This document shows positions 8,887 to 16,749 of a DNA stretch of 64,000 nt, one piece after another; within the stretch, counting starts at the first letter, position 1; each line of letters starts with the position of its first letter. The DNA is from Halobacillus litoralis (lineage in GTDB: Bacteria; Bacillota; Bacilli; Bacillales; Halobacillaceae): assembly GCF_009856355.1 (NCBI RefSeq), contig NZ_WMEW01000001.1, positions 496,001 to 560,000 on the forward strand, read 5' to 3'. A model generated the notes under the pieces. It was not told where the DNA came from. It made no database searches and saw nothing but the letters and a program-made list of their open reading frames with translations. Both the position numbers and the translations under genes were made by a program.

Positions 8887-9441
8887 TTATAAATGCGTTC
8901 CTTCCAGATCATTTGTCTCTTCGTCGTTGTAGTCCTTGACATCGGTTCCCAAGTACACTTCATCCCGGTTCGTAATGTTGATCCACATGTTTCTGAGGAA
9001 CTGGATGCCTCCAAGCACAAACCCGATTGGAATGAAAATGTAGAGGTAATAAGCCGGCATTTCCAGTGCTGAAGTCACTCTGCCGGACTCGTACACATCC
9101 TGCACATATAAGGCAGAATAGTAGGCAAGGACAAACAGGACGGCTGCTGTGCCAAAGGGAATGAGAATAGAAAGGAATTTCCTTACCTTAAAGGGAGCAA
9201 GATCATAAAAGGCGGACATGCTGATGTGTCTTCCTTTACGCGCGGCATAACTGATCCCCATAAAAGTTGCTACAACTATGGCAATCTGACTGACTTCATC
9301 AGCAAATGGAGGCGAGTAGCTGAACAGCGCCCGGCTCAACGCCTTACCCACGACCATTAAAGCAATGATAATAACCGCGTAGCTTAATATAAACTCTTCG
9401 ATTTTTAATATGATTTTGTCTACTGCCTTAAAAACCTTCAA
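8887..9441 (-). CDS. dctQ: TRAP transporter small permease DctQ
   Basis: A 184-residue four-helix membrane protein matching DctQ: a conserved R at ALSRALF, PFADEVSQIAIV, then GISYAARKGRHISMSAF, the family hallmark. It scaffolds the large permease. Translation most likely begins at TTG (9441), nine bases after AGGAGG. The acidic C-terminal tail (about 35 residues) is cytoplasmic. First gene of the operon, with its own promoter and a candidate operator just upstream. Confidence 0.9.
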   Translation of the reverse strand: MKVFKAVDKIILKIEEFILSYAVIIIALMVVGKALSRALFSYSPPFADEVSQIAIVVATFMGISYAARKGRHISMSAFYDLAPFKVRKFLSILIPFGTAAVLFVLAYYSALYVQDVYESGRVTSALEMPAYYLYIFIPIGFVLGGIQFLRNMWINITNRDEVYLGTDVKDYNDEETNDLEGTHL

Positions 9442-9497
9442 ATATGTAATCCTCCTAAATAGATCGAATGTAGTAGTTTTCAGGCCAATTACTAAAT

Positions 9498-9526
9498 ATC
9501 ATACCGGAACCTTAAAATTCACTCAA
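9498..9526 (-). promoter_or_regulatory. Promoter for the TRAP operon
   Basis: Minus strand TTGAGT, 17-bp spacer, TATGAT. It lies about 55 bp upstream of dctQ. Confidence 0.6.
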
Positions 9527-9527
9527 A

Positions 9528-9555
9528 TTAGTATGAACAGAATATTTTGTACTAA
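9528..9555. promoter_or_regulatory. Inverted repeat upstream of the TRAP promoter, candidate activator site
   Basis: TTAGTA, 16 bases, TACTAA form perfect half-sites placed directly upstream of the -35 element, a position typical of activator binding. No regulator gene is adjacent, so the partner is unknown. Nothing else was recognised between 9442 and 9680. Confidence 0.35.
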
Positions 9556-9680
9556 TTGTCCAAATGCAGCGGTTAGATGGAAATGGATGGGTTAGAGTCC
9601 TTTATGATGCGGATAGCTCGTTCTAGATAAAGAATCCTCCATTTTACCGCTTACATTTACAATATCTAACATTTATTTTT

Positions 9681-10529
9681 CTAATTTTTATGAAAATGAT
9701 AAACGATGGAGTCACTGATTTTGTTGTAACCGATTTTTTTGTATATGGAGTTTGAGGTGGGGTTGGCAAGATCTGTGTAGAGTGAACAGAAGCTGTACCC
9801 CTGTTGGAGCAGATCCTTCGTTAAGTGCCAGACGGCCTGGGTAGCATAGCCCTTCTTCTTAAAAGAATCCGGGGTAAAAACAGCGTTGATCGTCGCCCCG
9901 TTTTTCGTTGTTCTGGCCCGGCCGGCCATTGAGACCGGGATTCCGTCCACCAGCCATAAAAATAAGCGCTGATCATGGATGAGGCTTTCCGCCAGTTCAG
10001 GAGCTCTTTCAACAACGAGGGATTCCTCTGTTTCTTTACCGTACTGGGTCATCCATTCTGCTACCATGGATTGATGGGATTTGTCGGCAGCCTGCAGTTC
10101 CCCGCTGCTTTGAGGAATGTCATTCAATTTATCCAGACGATGGACGCCCTGCTGCACATGGACCTGGGGGATGGCAGAAGTCAACTGTTTCCACTCCTCG
10201 ACAAATACAGCGGTCGAACTTTGATCCCCAATGACACCCGGTACTTCATATTCATGGTTATACAAATGGCGGGCAGCTGCTTTAATATAAGAAGCAGCAT
10301 CTGCGGTTACAGTCGGAAGAATCCATAGATGAGGGGGAGTTCGCAAGGCCGTGTAGACGGCCTTCCCCCCTTCCGTGATGCGGAGGGTGTAGCAGGAGCC
10401 TGCTTCCCTGCCACTCACGTAACGCTCCAGGACACCTAAAGGCAGATTATTTTCAGCTTCTCTTTCCAGGAGGAGGGGTTCCACCTTGGAAAAGAATGAT
10501 TCGGGACTTTCGTCATTATGAATGATCAT
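9681..10529 (-). CDS. GNAT family N-acetyltransferase
   Basis: About 282 residues with a divergent N-terminal half and a C-terminal FR47-like GNAT domain (about residues 140-282): AVFTPDSFKKKGYATQAV is the acetyl-CoA pyrophosphate loop, and LYTDLANPTSNSIYKKIGY is the usual closing strand and helix. Small-molecule substrate unknown. ATG at 10529 was preferred to the TTG one codon earlier; GAAGGGG lies upstream of both. It is read toward the TRAP operon but separated from it by 240 bp with an independent promoter. Confidence 0.8.
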   Translation of the reverse strand: MIIHNDESPESFFSKVEPLLLEREAENNLPLGVLERYVSGREAGSCYTLRITEGGKAVYTALRTPPHLWILPTVTADAASYIKAAARHLYNHEYEVPGVIGDQSSTAVFVEEWKQLTSAIPQVHVQQGVHRLDKLNDIPQSSGELQAADKSHQSMVAEWMTQYGKETEESLVVERAPELAESLIHDQRLFLWLVDGIPVSMAGRARTTKNGATINAVFTPDSFKKKGYATQAVWHLTKDLLQQGYSFCSLYTDLANPTSNSIYKKIGYNKISDSIVYHFHKN

Positions 10530-10648
10530 CAATTTATTCCCCTTCCGCTTTAAAACGAAACTATTTTTTGTTAAAATTCTGACTATAACATCATTTTCCC
10601 ATTATACGTTGTCAATATATGGAGAACAAGATGAAAAGGAGTGATCCT

Positions 10649-10825
10649 GTGACCAAACAGGAAATTCGAGATGAAATTGCCTTTTTGAAATCAGACTATA
10701 TACGAATTCAAGGCGATCTGGATAAATTGGAAGCCGCCGGCGGGAATATCCAGAATGCCGAACAGCAGCTCGCACGGATGGAAGAAGAATTGAAGGTATT
10801 AAATAGGAAGCTTGCAGAAGCATAA
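10649..10825 (+). CDS. Small coiled-coil protein, SE1832-like
   Basis: A 58-residue charged protein, nearly entirely helical, with heptad-like leucine spacing (QQLARMEEELKVLNRKL). The GTG start at 10649 has AAAAGGAG seven bases upstream; an in-frame ATG 30 bases earlier lacks such a site. It resembles small Bacillota proteins annotated as the SE1832 family; function unknown. A strong hairpin begins 10 bp after the stop. Confidence 0.65.
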   Translation: MTKQEIRDEIAFLKSDYIRIQGDLDKLEAAGGNIQNAEQQLARMEEELKVLNRKLAEA

Positions 10826-10835
10826 TAAGAAGGAG

Positions 10836-10868
10836 AAGGAGAAGCCGATGTCGGCTTCTCCTTGTTTT
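10836..10868. terminator. Left copy of duplicated terminator hairpin, junction 1
   Basis: AAGGAGAAGCCGA and TCGGCTTCTCCTT around a 2-base loop, then TGTTTTG. The same stem with a GTAC centre recurs at 11313-11342. Confidence 0.85.
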
Positions 10869-11306
10869 GTATAGAATCCCAGTGCAGCCTCTTGTCTTCA
10901 GAAATTCTGACCATTCCCTTTCCCGGAGGAACGTCCAAGTCTCCCAAGAAAAACCTCCATTGCTGGTTCTTGGACGTCCGTTTTTCCGCAGGAATGTTCT
11001 TTCATAATCGAAAATACGAACCTTCACTTAAGCAACCATGAAGGTTTTCGTGTCATGGCAGGGTCTCCATTACCTGTGCATGAACGGTTTTTGGACTATT
11101 TTAATAACTGTTAAGGTCGTTTACTGCTTACAATTCCGAACCGAACCATGCCGGCGGCGGGAAGCGTTCAGTGGTGACGCCTGCGGGAACAGCACGAGCC
11201 AAAGATCCACTTGGTCAAGTGGTTTCCTTGACCAAGTTAGCTGAGGCCGTGCCCGCGGCAAGCATCCACCGATAAGCGGAACGCTGCCTTCTACACGACC
11301 TTTTCC
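10869..11306. repeat. Repeat-bearing insert between duplicated terminators, junction 1
   Basis: No gene is supported here. From left to right: an inverted repeat with arms CGTCCAAG and CTTGGACG (about 10932-10978) followed by a T-run; a smaller hairpin AACCTTC...GAAGGTT near 11021-11047; and a full copy of the dispersed structured repeat at 11164-11284. Sizes and flanks parallel the inserts at 23.5, 37.1 and 46.1 kb. Confidence 0.6.
11164..11284 (+). repeat. Dispersed structured repeat R1, full copy
   Basis: A 121-bp imperfect long hairpin. Outer arms GCGTTC and GAACGC; then GTGGTG with CCACC, GCGGG with CCCGC, CACG with CGTG, and an inner perfect stem CTTGGTCAA / TTGACCAAG at 11210-11236. 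Related but shortened or partial copies are at 23711-23790, 37307-37347, 46190-46238 and 46682-46731. Confidence 0.75.
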
Positions 11307-11348
11307 AAAGTCAAAGGAGAAGCCGGTACCGGCTTCTCCTTTGACTTT
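11307..11348. terminator. Right copy of duplicated terminator hairpin, junction 1; terminator of the antiporter gene
   Basis: AAAGTCAAAGGAGAAGCC pairs with its inverted copy around GGTACC. The stem matches the hairpin at 10836-10863. Confidence 0.85.
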
Positions 11349-11354
11349 GCTGCT

Positions 11355-13208
11355 TTATGATTTTTTCTCTTCCTGGTTTTTCCTCTGACCTTCAAGTTTT
11401 TCCTGAATTTTTTCAAATTCCTTGCTCGGAGGCATTAAGGAAACGATCACATCCCCATTTTCGGGACGGAACTCCACACCTGGAGTAAAGAAATCAACCT
11501 TACCGGACGTACGCTTGGCGAATAGAAGCATCGCGTGTTCATCCATGTTTTCCCGGTAATCTTCAAATGAATACTGGGCGGTAAGCGTCGTTTTTCTAAA
11601 CACATACCCATTTTCAACGCGGGCATTCAGTTCTTCCCATGAAGCTCCTTCTTCGAACAGTACCCGTCCCCCGATTGTATGAACGAGATCTTCCAGATTG
11701 TCGCCTTCCTTATTTGTCAGGCTCAATTGGAAGGAGTTGTTACGTCCAAACTCGGGCACGAATGTGGTGCAGACAAGAGCGTTGTAGGAATCCAGTTCTG
11801 TAGCCGCTACAAGATATTCGTATGGTGTCATGTCGAGATAGTATTCCGTCTGTTCGGAAAGGATCTCTCCATGATAGGAGGCAATTCCTCTGGAACGGGC
11901 CCGCGACAGACGCTGCCAGGAAGAATCGGTCAGCAGTACAGGTATTTTCAGTTCCTCGAGCGTTTTTGCCAATCCTGTCGTAAACGCACTTCCTCCTGCA
12001 ATCAACACGCCGGGAGGACCCTCCATAGACAAGCCGAGCTTTTTAGCGAGCCAGCCGATGGAAAAACCGTGAGCCACAACTGTCGTAAAGACAAGGGCAA
12101 AGGTCAGGGATATGAGAATGGAAGCATCTTCATATCCACCCTCAAGGAGAATGCTGGCAAAGTAGCTGGCGACCGTAAGCGCCACAATCCCCCTTGGAGC
12201 GATCCAGCCGACGAGAAGTTTTTCGGATTTGGATAAATCGGTCCCGATCGTCGACAGGAAAATGGACAACGGACGGACGATAAATAACATGAGGAGCACA
12301 AAGCCGATAATCCGGATATTAAAGATCTCCACCAGCGTATCTACCGTTAAGGAAGCCGTCAGCATAATGAAGATCGTTGAAATTAACAGCAGGGATATAT
12401 TTTCCTTAAAGTGCCTCATATCCGCAATGGATGAAATGTGCATATTGGCAAGCGTCATCCCCATCGCTGTGACAGAAAGAAGACCGGTCTCATGCATGAC
12501 CTCGTCCGCTCCTGTAAAGCAGGCGATGACCACCGCAAATACAACGGGTGACTTTAAAAACTCCGGTACATAACCGGTTTCGAACATCCACCCTACGCCT
12601 TTTCCGCACAGCCACCCCAGAAAGACAGCGAAAGCAGAAGCTAGAAAGAACATCAGCAGAGCGGATGGGTCATTGACGGTTAAAAACACAATGATTTCAA
12701 AGGCGAAAACCGCAAGAAGCGCTCCAATCGGGTCGACAATAATGCCTTCCCACTTCAAAATCTTAGCTGGACGAGGTTTCAGCTTCGCCTGTCTGAGCAG
12801 CGGAAGAATGACGGTCGGCCCGGTTACAATAAACAGCCCGCCGATCGTAAAGGCGACCGCCCAGGACAGCCCGGCCACATAATGGGCAGCAAAGGAACCG
12901 AGAATCCAGCTGAAGAACGCTCCGAAGGTCACAATCCGGAACACCGGTCTCCCCAGCCCGCGGACTTCCTTAAAATCAAGATTCAAACTACCTTCAAACA
13001 AGATTACCGCAACAGCAAGGGAGATGATTGGTTTATAAAGATCCCCAAAATCCTGTTCCGGGTTCATCAAATTAAATACAGGCCCTGCCAGCAGTCCGGC
13101 GATGGACATGACTACGATAGCCGGCAGGCGGAAGCGCCATGCTATCCATTGGGAGCCGACGCCGAGAAAGCCGACAAGGGTCAATTGCAGTAACAGCGAA
13201 TCGATCAT
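11355..13208 (-). CDS. CPA-family cation:proton antiporter with C-terminal TrkA-like domains
   Basis: A 617-residue protein. Residues 1 to about 390 are a Na+(K+)/H+ exchanger membrane domain with about twelve helices; landmarks are TGPTVILPLL, EGIIVDPIGALLAV and GWIAPRGIVAL. Residues about 400-520 form a Rossmann-like TrkA-N region beginning GVLIAGGSAFTTGLAKTL, although the usual nucleotide loop is degenerate; the end (about 555-605) looks like a TrkA-C domain. Such proteins exchange cytoplasmic Na+ or K+ for H+ and aid pH and salt tolerance. Ion specificity cannot be read from sequence. Start ATG follows AAGGAG. It converges on the SE1832-like gene. Confidence 0.85.
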   Translation of the reverse strand: MIDSLLLQLTLVGFLGVGSQWIAWRFRLPAIVVMSIAGLLAGPVFNLMNPEQDFGDLYKPIISLAVAVILFEGSLNLDFKEVRGLGRPVFRIVTFGAFFSWILGSFAAHYVAGLSWAVAFTIGGLFIVTGPTVILPLLRQAKLKPRPAKILKWEGIIVDPIGALLAVFAFEIIVFLTVNDPSALLMFFLASAFAVFLGWLCGKGVGWMFETGYVPEFLKSPVVFAVVIACFTGADEVMHETGLLSVTAMGMTLANMHISSIADMRHFKENISLLLISTIFIMLTASLTVDTLVEIFNIRIIGFVLLMLFIVRPLSIFLSTIGTDLSKSEKLLVGWIAPRGIVALTVASYFASILLEGGYEDASILISLTFALVFTTVVAHGFSIGWLAKKLGLSMEGPPGVLIAGGSAFTTGLAKTLEELKIPVLLTDSSWQRLSRARSRGIASYHGEILSEQTEYYLDMTPYEYLVAATELDSYNALVCTTFVPEFGRNNSFQLSLTNKEGDNLEDLVHTIGGRVLFEEGASWEELNARVENGYVFRKTTLTAQYSFEDYRENMDEHAMLLFAKRTSGKVDFFTPGVEFRPENGDVIVSLMPPSKEFEKIQEKLEGQRKNQEEKKS

Positions 13209-13376
13209 GTAGTAGTCTCCTTATCTTCTATGTTTATCAACAGCCGTGATTGATGTATAGACATATTCTATAATCCGGTTTTCCTTCTGTAAACTAACTT
13301 ATCTTATCAGTTTTCTAAAAATATCATGACATTTTCTTACTGGTAATCTTAACCGTTTAAATTTTCAGACAAAAGG

Positions 13377-13405
13377 GTTGACATGGTATTCCCGCCCTGA
13401 TAACA
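13377..13405 (+). promoter_or_regulatory. Promoter of brnQ
   Basis: TTGACA, 17-bp spacer, TAACAT. It predicts a leader RNA of roughly 140 bases before the brnQ start. Confidence 0.7.
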
Positions 13406-13457
13406 TTACTCCGGTGCTAATTGAAATTTCTTAAAATTTTTGATGGATCCCACGCCT

Positions 13458-13510
13458 ATCGTCACTTCCAGACAAGCTGTGTTCACGTCTGGATAGGAGC
13501 GATTTTTTTT
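13458..13510 (+). terminator. Attenuator-like terminator in the brnQ leader
   Basis: Arms ATCG...CT-CCAGAC and GTCTGG..AG..CGAT pair, then eight T, 40 bp before the brnQ start. A terminator placed between promoter and gene implies regulated read-through. No T-box motif (GGTGG...) or AGGAGG-led leader peptide is evident; the sensing part is unidentified. Confidence 0.65.
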
Positions 13511-13550
13511 ACGCAGAATATATAGACACCCACGAGGAGGAAGCTGCTTT

Positions 13551-14867
13551 ATGAGAGCCAGAGATACGCTGTTTATCGGTTTTACTTTATTTGCCCTGTT
13601 CTTCGGCGCCGGCAATTTGATCTACCCTGTGACTTTAGGAATTGAGTCTGGAACGTCCTATACACCTGCTATTCTAGGGTTCGTCATAACAGGAGTCGGT
13701 ATTCCCATCATTACTGTGGCTGCCATCTCTCTTGTTCAAAACGGCGCTGTCCAGCTGGCCGGGCGGGTGCACCCTCTGTTCGGAATTCTGTTCACTTCCA
13801 TGGTGTATTTAGTTATCGGGCCTTTCTTCGCTATACCAAGAGCAGCCAACGTCGCATTTGAAACAGGCGTGGCTCCTTTTGTCAACGGGGAGTCCCTGAC
13901 GTTATTCATCTTTACGATCGTCTTCTTCATGCTCGTGTATTGGTTAAGCCGCAACCCTTCCAAATTGGTGGATCGGATCGGCCAATTCTTAACACCTGCC
14001 TTATTCCTGGCCATCGTCGCCCTTGTGATCGGCAGCTTCTTCGCTCTGGACGGTCCCATACAGCCGGCAGGCGAAAAGTATGCGGCCCAGCCGTTTTTCA
14101 CTGGATTTGTGGAAGGGTACTTAACGATGGATGCCATCGCATCGCTTGCGTTCGGAATACTGGTCGTATCCTCATTCCGGGAACGCGGGGTTACAGAGCC
14201 CAGGCAGGTCACATTCTCCACATTAAAAGCCGGGCTTGTCACAGCCGCCGGACTCACATCCGTTTATGTGGCTATCGGCTGGATTGGAGCTAAAATGGCC
14301 GTAGAAGGTACGTATGATAACGGAAGTGCCATCTTATCCGGGGCGGCCCGGATCATGTATGGGGATACAGGCACGGTACTTCTGGGGGTCATTGTCGGTC
14401 TTGCCTGTCTGACCACCTGTGTCGGTTTGACCGTTGCCTGCGGCCAGTTTTTCTCTAAACGTGTCCAGGGACTGTCGTACCAAACCGTCATTGTTCTTGT
14501 TACTCTGGTCAGTCTGTCTATTTCCAACATTGGCTTGAACCAGATCATTTCCTACTCTGTCCCCGTCTTAGTCTTTGTCTATCCAATTACCATCGTGCTT
14601 GTCGGGCTGACATTTATGAGCAGGCTGTTCAACCACTCTCCTTATGTATATAGAGGAGCGATCATCCTGACAGCTTTCATCGGGCTTTATGATGGACTGG
14701 CTGCTTTCGGAGTTGATGTATCCGCCATTACTCCGCTTCTGAGCCGCCTTCCATTTTATGAGCTGAACCTGAGCTGGATCTTCCCTGCGGTTGTCGGCGG
14801 GCTTGCCGGCTGCTTGTATCAAACCTTCAAAGGACAGACGAAAACATCAGAAAGTTATCAGAATTGA
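13551..14867 (+). CDS. brnQ: Branched-chain amino acid:cation symporter BrnQ
   Basis: A 438-residue, twelve-helix LIVCS-family carrier that imports leucine, isoleucine and valine with Na+ or H+. The N-terminus LFFGAGNLIYPVTLG is diagnostic, with GVGIPIITV and GPFFAIPRAANVAFETG following. The start ATG has GAGGAGG ten bases upstream. It is monocistronic, with an attenuator-type leader and a terminator only 10 bp after the stop. Confidence 0.95.
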   Translation: MRARDTLFIGFTLFALFFGAGNLIYPVTLGIESGTSYTPAILGFVITGVGIPIITVAAISLVQNGAVQLAGRVHPLFGILFTSMVYLVIGPFFAIPRAANVAFETGVAPFVNGESLTLFIFTIVFFMLVYWLSRNPSKLVDRIGQFLTPALFLAIVALVIGSFFALDGPIQPAGEKYAAQPFFTGFVEGYLTMDAIASLAFGILVVSSFRERGVTEPRQVTFSTLKAGLVTAAGLTSVYVAIGWIGAKMAVEGTYDNGSAILSGAARIMYGDTGTVLLGVIVGLACLTTCVGLTVACGQFFSKRVQGLSYQTVIVLVTLVSLSISNIGLNQIISYSVPVLVFVYPITIVLVGLTFMSRLFNHSPYVYRGAIILTAFIGLYDGLAAFGVDVSAITPLLSRLPFYELNLSWIFPAVVGGLAGCLYQTFKGQTKTSESYQN

Positions 14868-14875
14868 AAGGTATT

Positions 14876-14909
14876 AGAAAATCCCTCTTTATTAAAAAGA
14901 GGGATTTTT
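14876..14909. terminator. Shared bidirectional terminator, brnQ and transglutaminase gene
   Basis: AAAATCCCTCTTT and AAAGAGGGATTTTTT; a single hairpin at this convergent junction. Confidence 0.9.
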
Positions 14910-14911
14910 TA

Positions 14912-15763
14912 TTACTGATCAATAAGGGTGACACTGACTTTTACATCAAGGTTCTGCCCGCCTCCACGATAAACGCCTTGAAGGGGGCTGACATCTGCAT
15001 AGTCCCTTCCTGTACCGATCCGGATATGCTGCTCGAGCGCTTCCACATTGTTGGTAGGGTCCAGCCCAATCCAGCCGATCCCGGGGATCATGACTTCCAC
15101 CCAGGCATGTGTAGCCGCATCTCCGACTAAGGCGGAGTCCTCCCCTACATACAAATACCCACTGACGTAACGGGCCGGGATTCCTTGTGAGCGCAGCACC
15201 CCGATCATAATATGGGCATAATCCTGGCAGACACCTGCACGAAGCGGCCATGATTCATAGGCTTTCGTACTCACCTGGGTCGTACTTGTATCATAGCGGA
15301 AAGATTCATGGATGTATTCCATTAACCTCAGGGAATACCGGACCGGGTCCTGCATCGGGCCGAGAAGATCTTTAAATTCCTCAATTTGTTCCTTATATAG
15401 GAAAGTGTAGGGAGTTTCATTGATATAAGCCAGATAATGATGCCGGAACAATTCTGAATGAAAAATCGACTGCATTTCATCTGAGCATTCGATCATACGG
15501 ATGAACGGACTCTTTTGAATGCTCACGGTTGAAATCGTCTTAAGAGTGAGGTGCTCATGCTTTTCCGGAATGAAAAATGTCTCCACATGGTTTCCCCACA
15601 AATCGATATGCTCCTTCGTCATCGATGACGGAGTGATTTCCGTCCGGTAGGCGAGCAGGCGCTGACATTCGTCGGTTCTTGGTTTCAGCCGGATATGGTT
15701 CATGCTTTGGTCGACGAAATTATCATAGTAAAAGGTATTGGTATGTTCGATTTGAAACTTCAC
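14912..15763 (-). CDS. Transglutaminase-like cysteine peptidase of an ATP-grasp operon
   Basis: A 283-residue protein with the N-terminal bacterial transglutaminase-like region (about 1-90) and a papain-like transglutaminase core. The catalytic triad is visible: Cys in RAGVCQDYAHIM, His in DAATHAWVEV and Asp in IGLDPTNN. It probably hydrolyses or transfers amide bonds. It is the last gene of a unit with alpha-E and circularly permuted ATP-grasp proteins, an association found across bacteria and predicted to make or attach a peptide. Substrate unknown. Confidence 0.85.
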   Translation of the reverse strand: MKFQIEHTNTFYYDNFVDQSMNHIRLKPRTDECQRLLAYRTEITPSSMTKEHIDLWGNHVETFFIPEKHEHLTLKTISTVSIQKSPFIRMIECSDEMQSIFHSELFRHHYLAYINETPYTFLYKEQIEEFKDLLGPMQDPVRYSLRLMEYIHESFRYDTSTTQVSTKAYESWPLRAGVCQDYAHIMIGVLRSQGIPARYVSGYLYVGEDSALVGDAATHAWVEVMIPGIGWIGLDPTNNVEALEQHIRIGTGRDYADVSPLQGVYRGGGQNLDVKVSVTLIDQ

Positions 15764-15786
15764 TGGGTATTCCTCCTGATAGTTTT

Positions 15787-16749
15787 CTATTTCACCCGAA
15801 CAGGTTCAATTAAGTAGTAGGTTTCTGAGAACATACGGCTCAATGTCTGACAGCGGTCCTGGAAGTGGTCAAGGAAATGCATCAGTTCTTCCATGCCCAT
15901 CTCCTCAATCGAGGATTCTTCGATTTCATTTTGAATCACTTCCAGCATGTGAAACAGGTTTTCCGAGTAGTGTGATACTTTTCCACCTTCCAAATTCGTC
16001 ACAGCCTCAAGAACATGATCCATACAGTATTGGATGGAACGCGGGAAGTTCCGTTCTTTAATAAGGAAACTCAGCACGTTTTTCGGTTCCATTGTCGGCG
16101 GGTACTCCTTAATGTAGGCATCATAACCGTTCAGAAAATGAAGGGCTGTCATCCAGTGGTAATAATGATGAGTTCCCCCGCCGGTTTCCTTCCGGTTCTT
16201 TTCACAGGTGACATTAAGGATACGCGCTGTTTTCTCCGCCCGCTCCAGCCACTTGCCGATTTTAATAAACGAATAAGGCGTCCCCCGGCTCATGCTGGAT
16301 TCAATCACGCCCTGGGAGGTCATCGAAGTCTGGATCACCCGGTTTAAGTACTGCTGGGTATGATCCCTTGTATTCGGAAGCTCCTGCCACTCTTTCTGGT
16401 CGAGGTGGAACTGATTCAGCACCTCCCACAGCTCCTCTGGAAGGATATCTCTTGTCGCCCGTGCGTTTTCCCGGGCGTAATTCATCGTATTCATTAAGGA
16501 ATTAACGTTCAGCGGGCTGATCGTCAAATACTGGATGATCGTTTCCCGATCCATCCGTTCATAGAAGCTGTAGTAATCCGCCGTGGAAGCACTGACTTCC
16601 AGGATCTCTTCCCACTCCCTGTCGAGAGCTTCCTTGCTGGAGGCTTCCAGCATATGAATCAGCTGCACCTTTAACACCCGGGCATTGTTCTCAGCCCGCT
16701 CGATGTTTCTGGACATCCAGTACAAAGAATCTGCTACACGGCTAAGCAT
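15787..16749 (-). CDS. Alpha-E domain protein (DUF403)
   Basis: About 320 residues, almost wholly alpha-helical, beginning MLSRVADSLYWMSRNIERAE, the standard opening of alpha-E proteins; also ARENARATRDILPEELWEVLN and WLERAEKTARIL. No catalytic function is established; the family always accompanies ATP-grasp and transglutaminase genes. The chosen ATG at 16749 overlaps the ATP-grasp stop codon by eight bases (ATGCTTAG), so expression is coupled. Confidence 0.9.
   Translation of the reverse strand: MLSRVADSLYWMSRNIERAENNARVLKVQLIHMLEASSKEALDREWEEILEVSASTADYYSFYERMDRETIIQYLTISPLNVNSLMNTMNYARENARATRDILPEELWEVLNQFHLDQKEWQELPNTRDHTQQYLNRVIQTSMTSQGVIESSMSRGTPYSFIKIGKWLERAEKTARILNVTCEKNRKETGGGTHHYYHWMTALHFLNGYDAYIKEYPPTMEPKNVLSFLIKERNFPRSIQYCMDHVLEAVTNLEGGKVSHYSENLFHMLEVIQNEIEESSIEEMGMEELMHFLDHFQDRCQTLSRMFSETYYLIEPVRVK

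Noticed and set aside
13443..13496. Possible 17-residue leader peptide in the brnQ leader
   Set aside because: No ribosome site precedes the ATG, and it lacks runs of leucine, valine or isoleucine codons expected of an attenuation peptide.
13209..13550. T-box riboswitch before brnQ
   Set aside because: Neither the T-box GGTGG motif nor specifier-loop AG-bulge features could be found.
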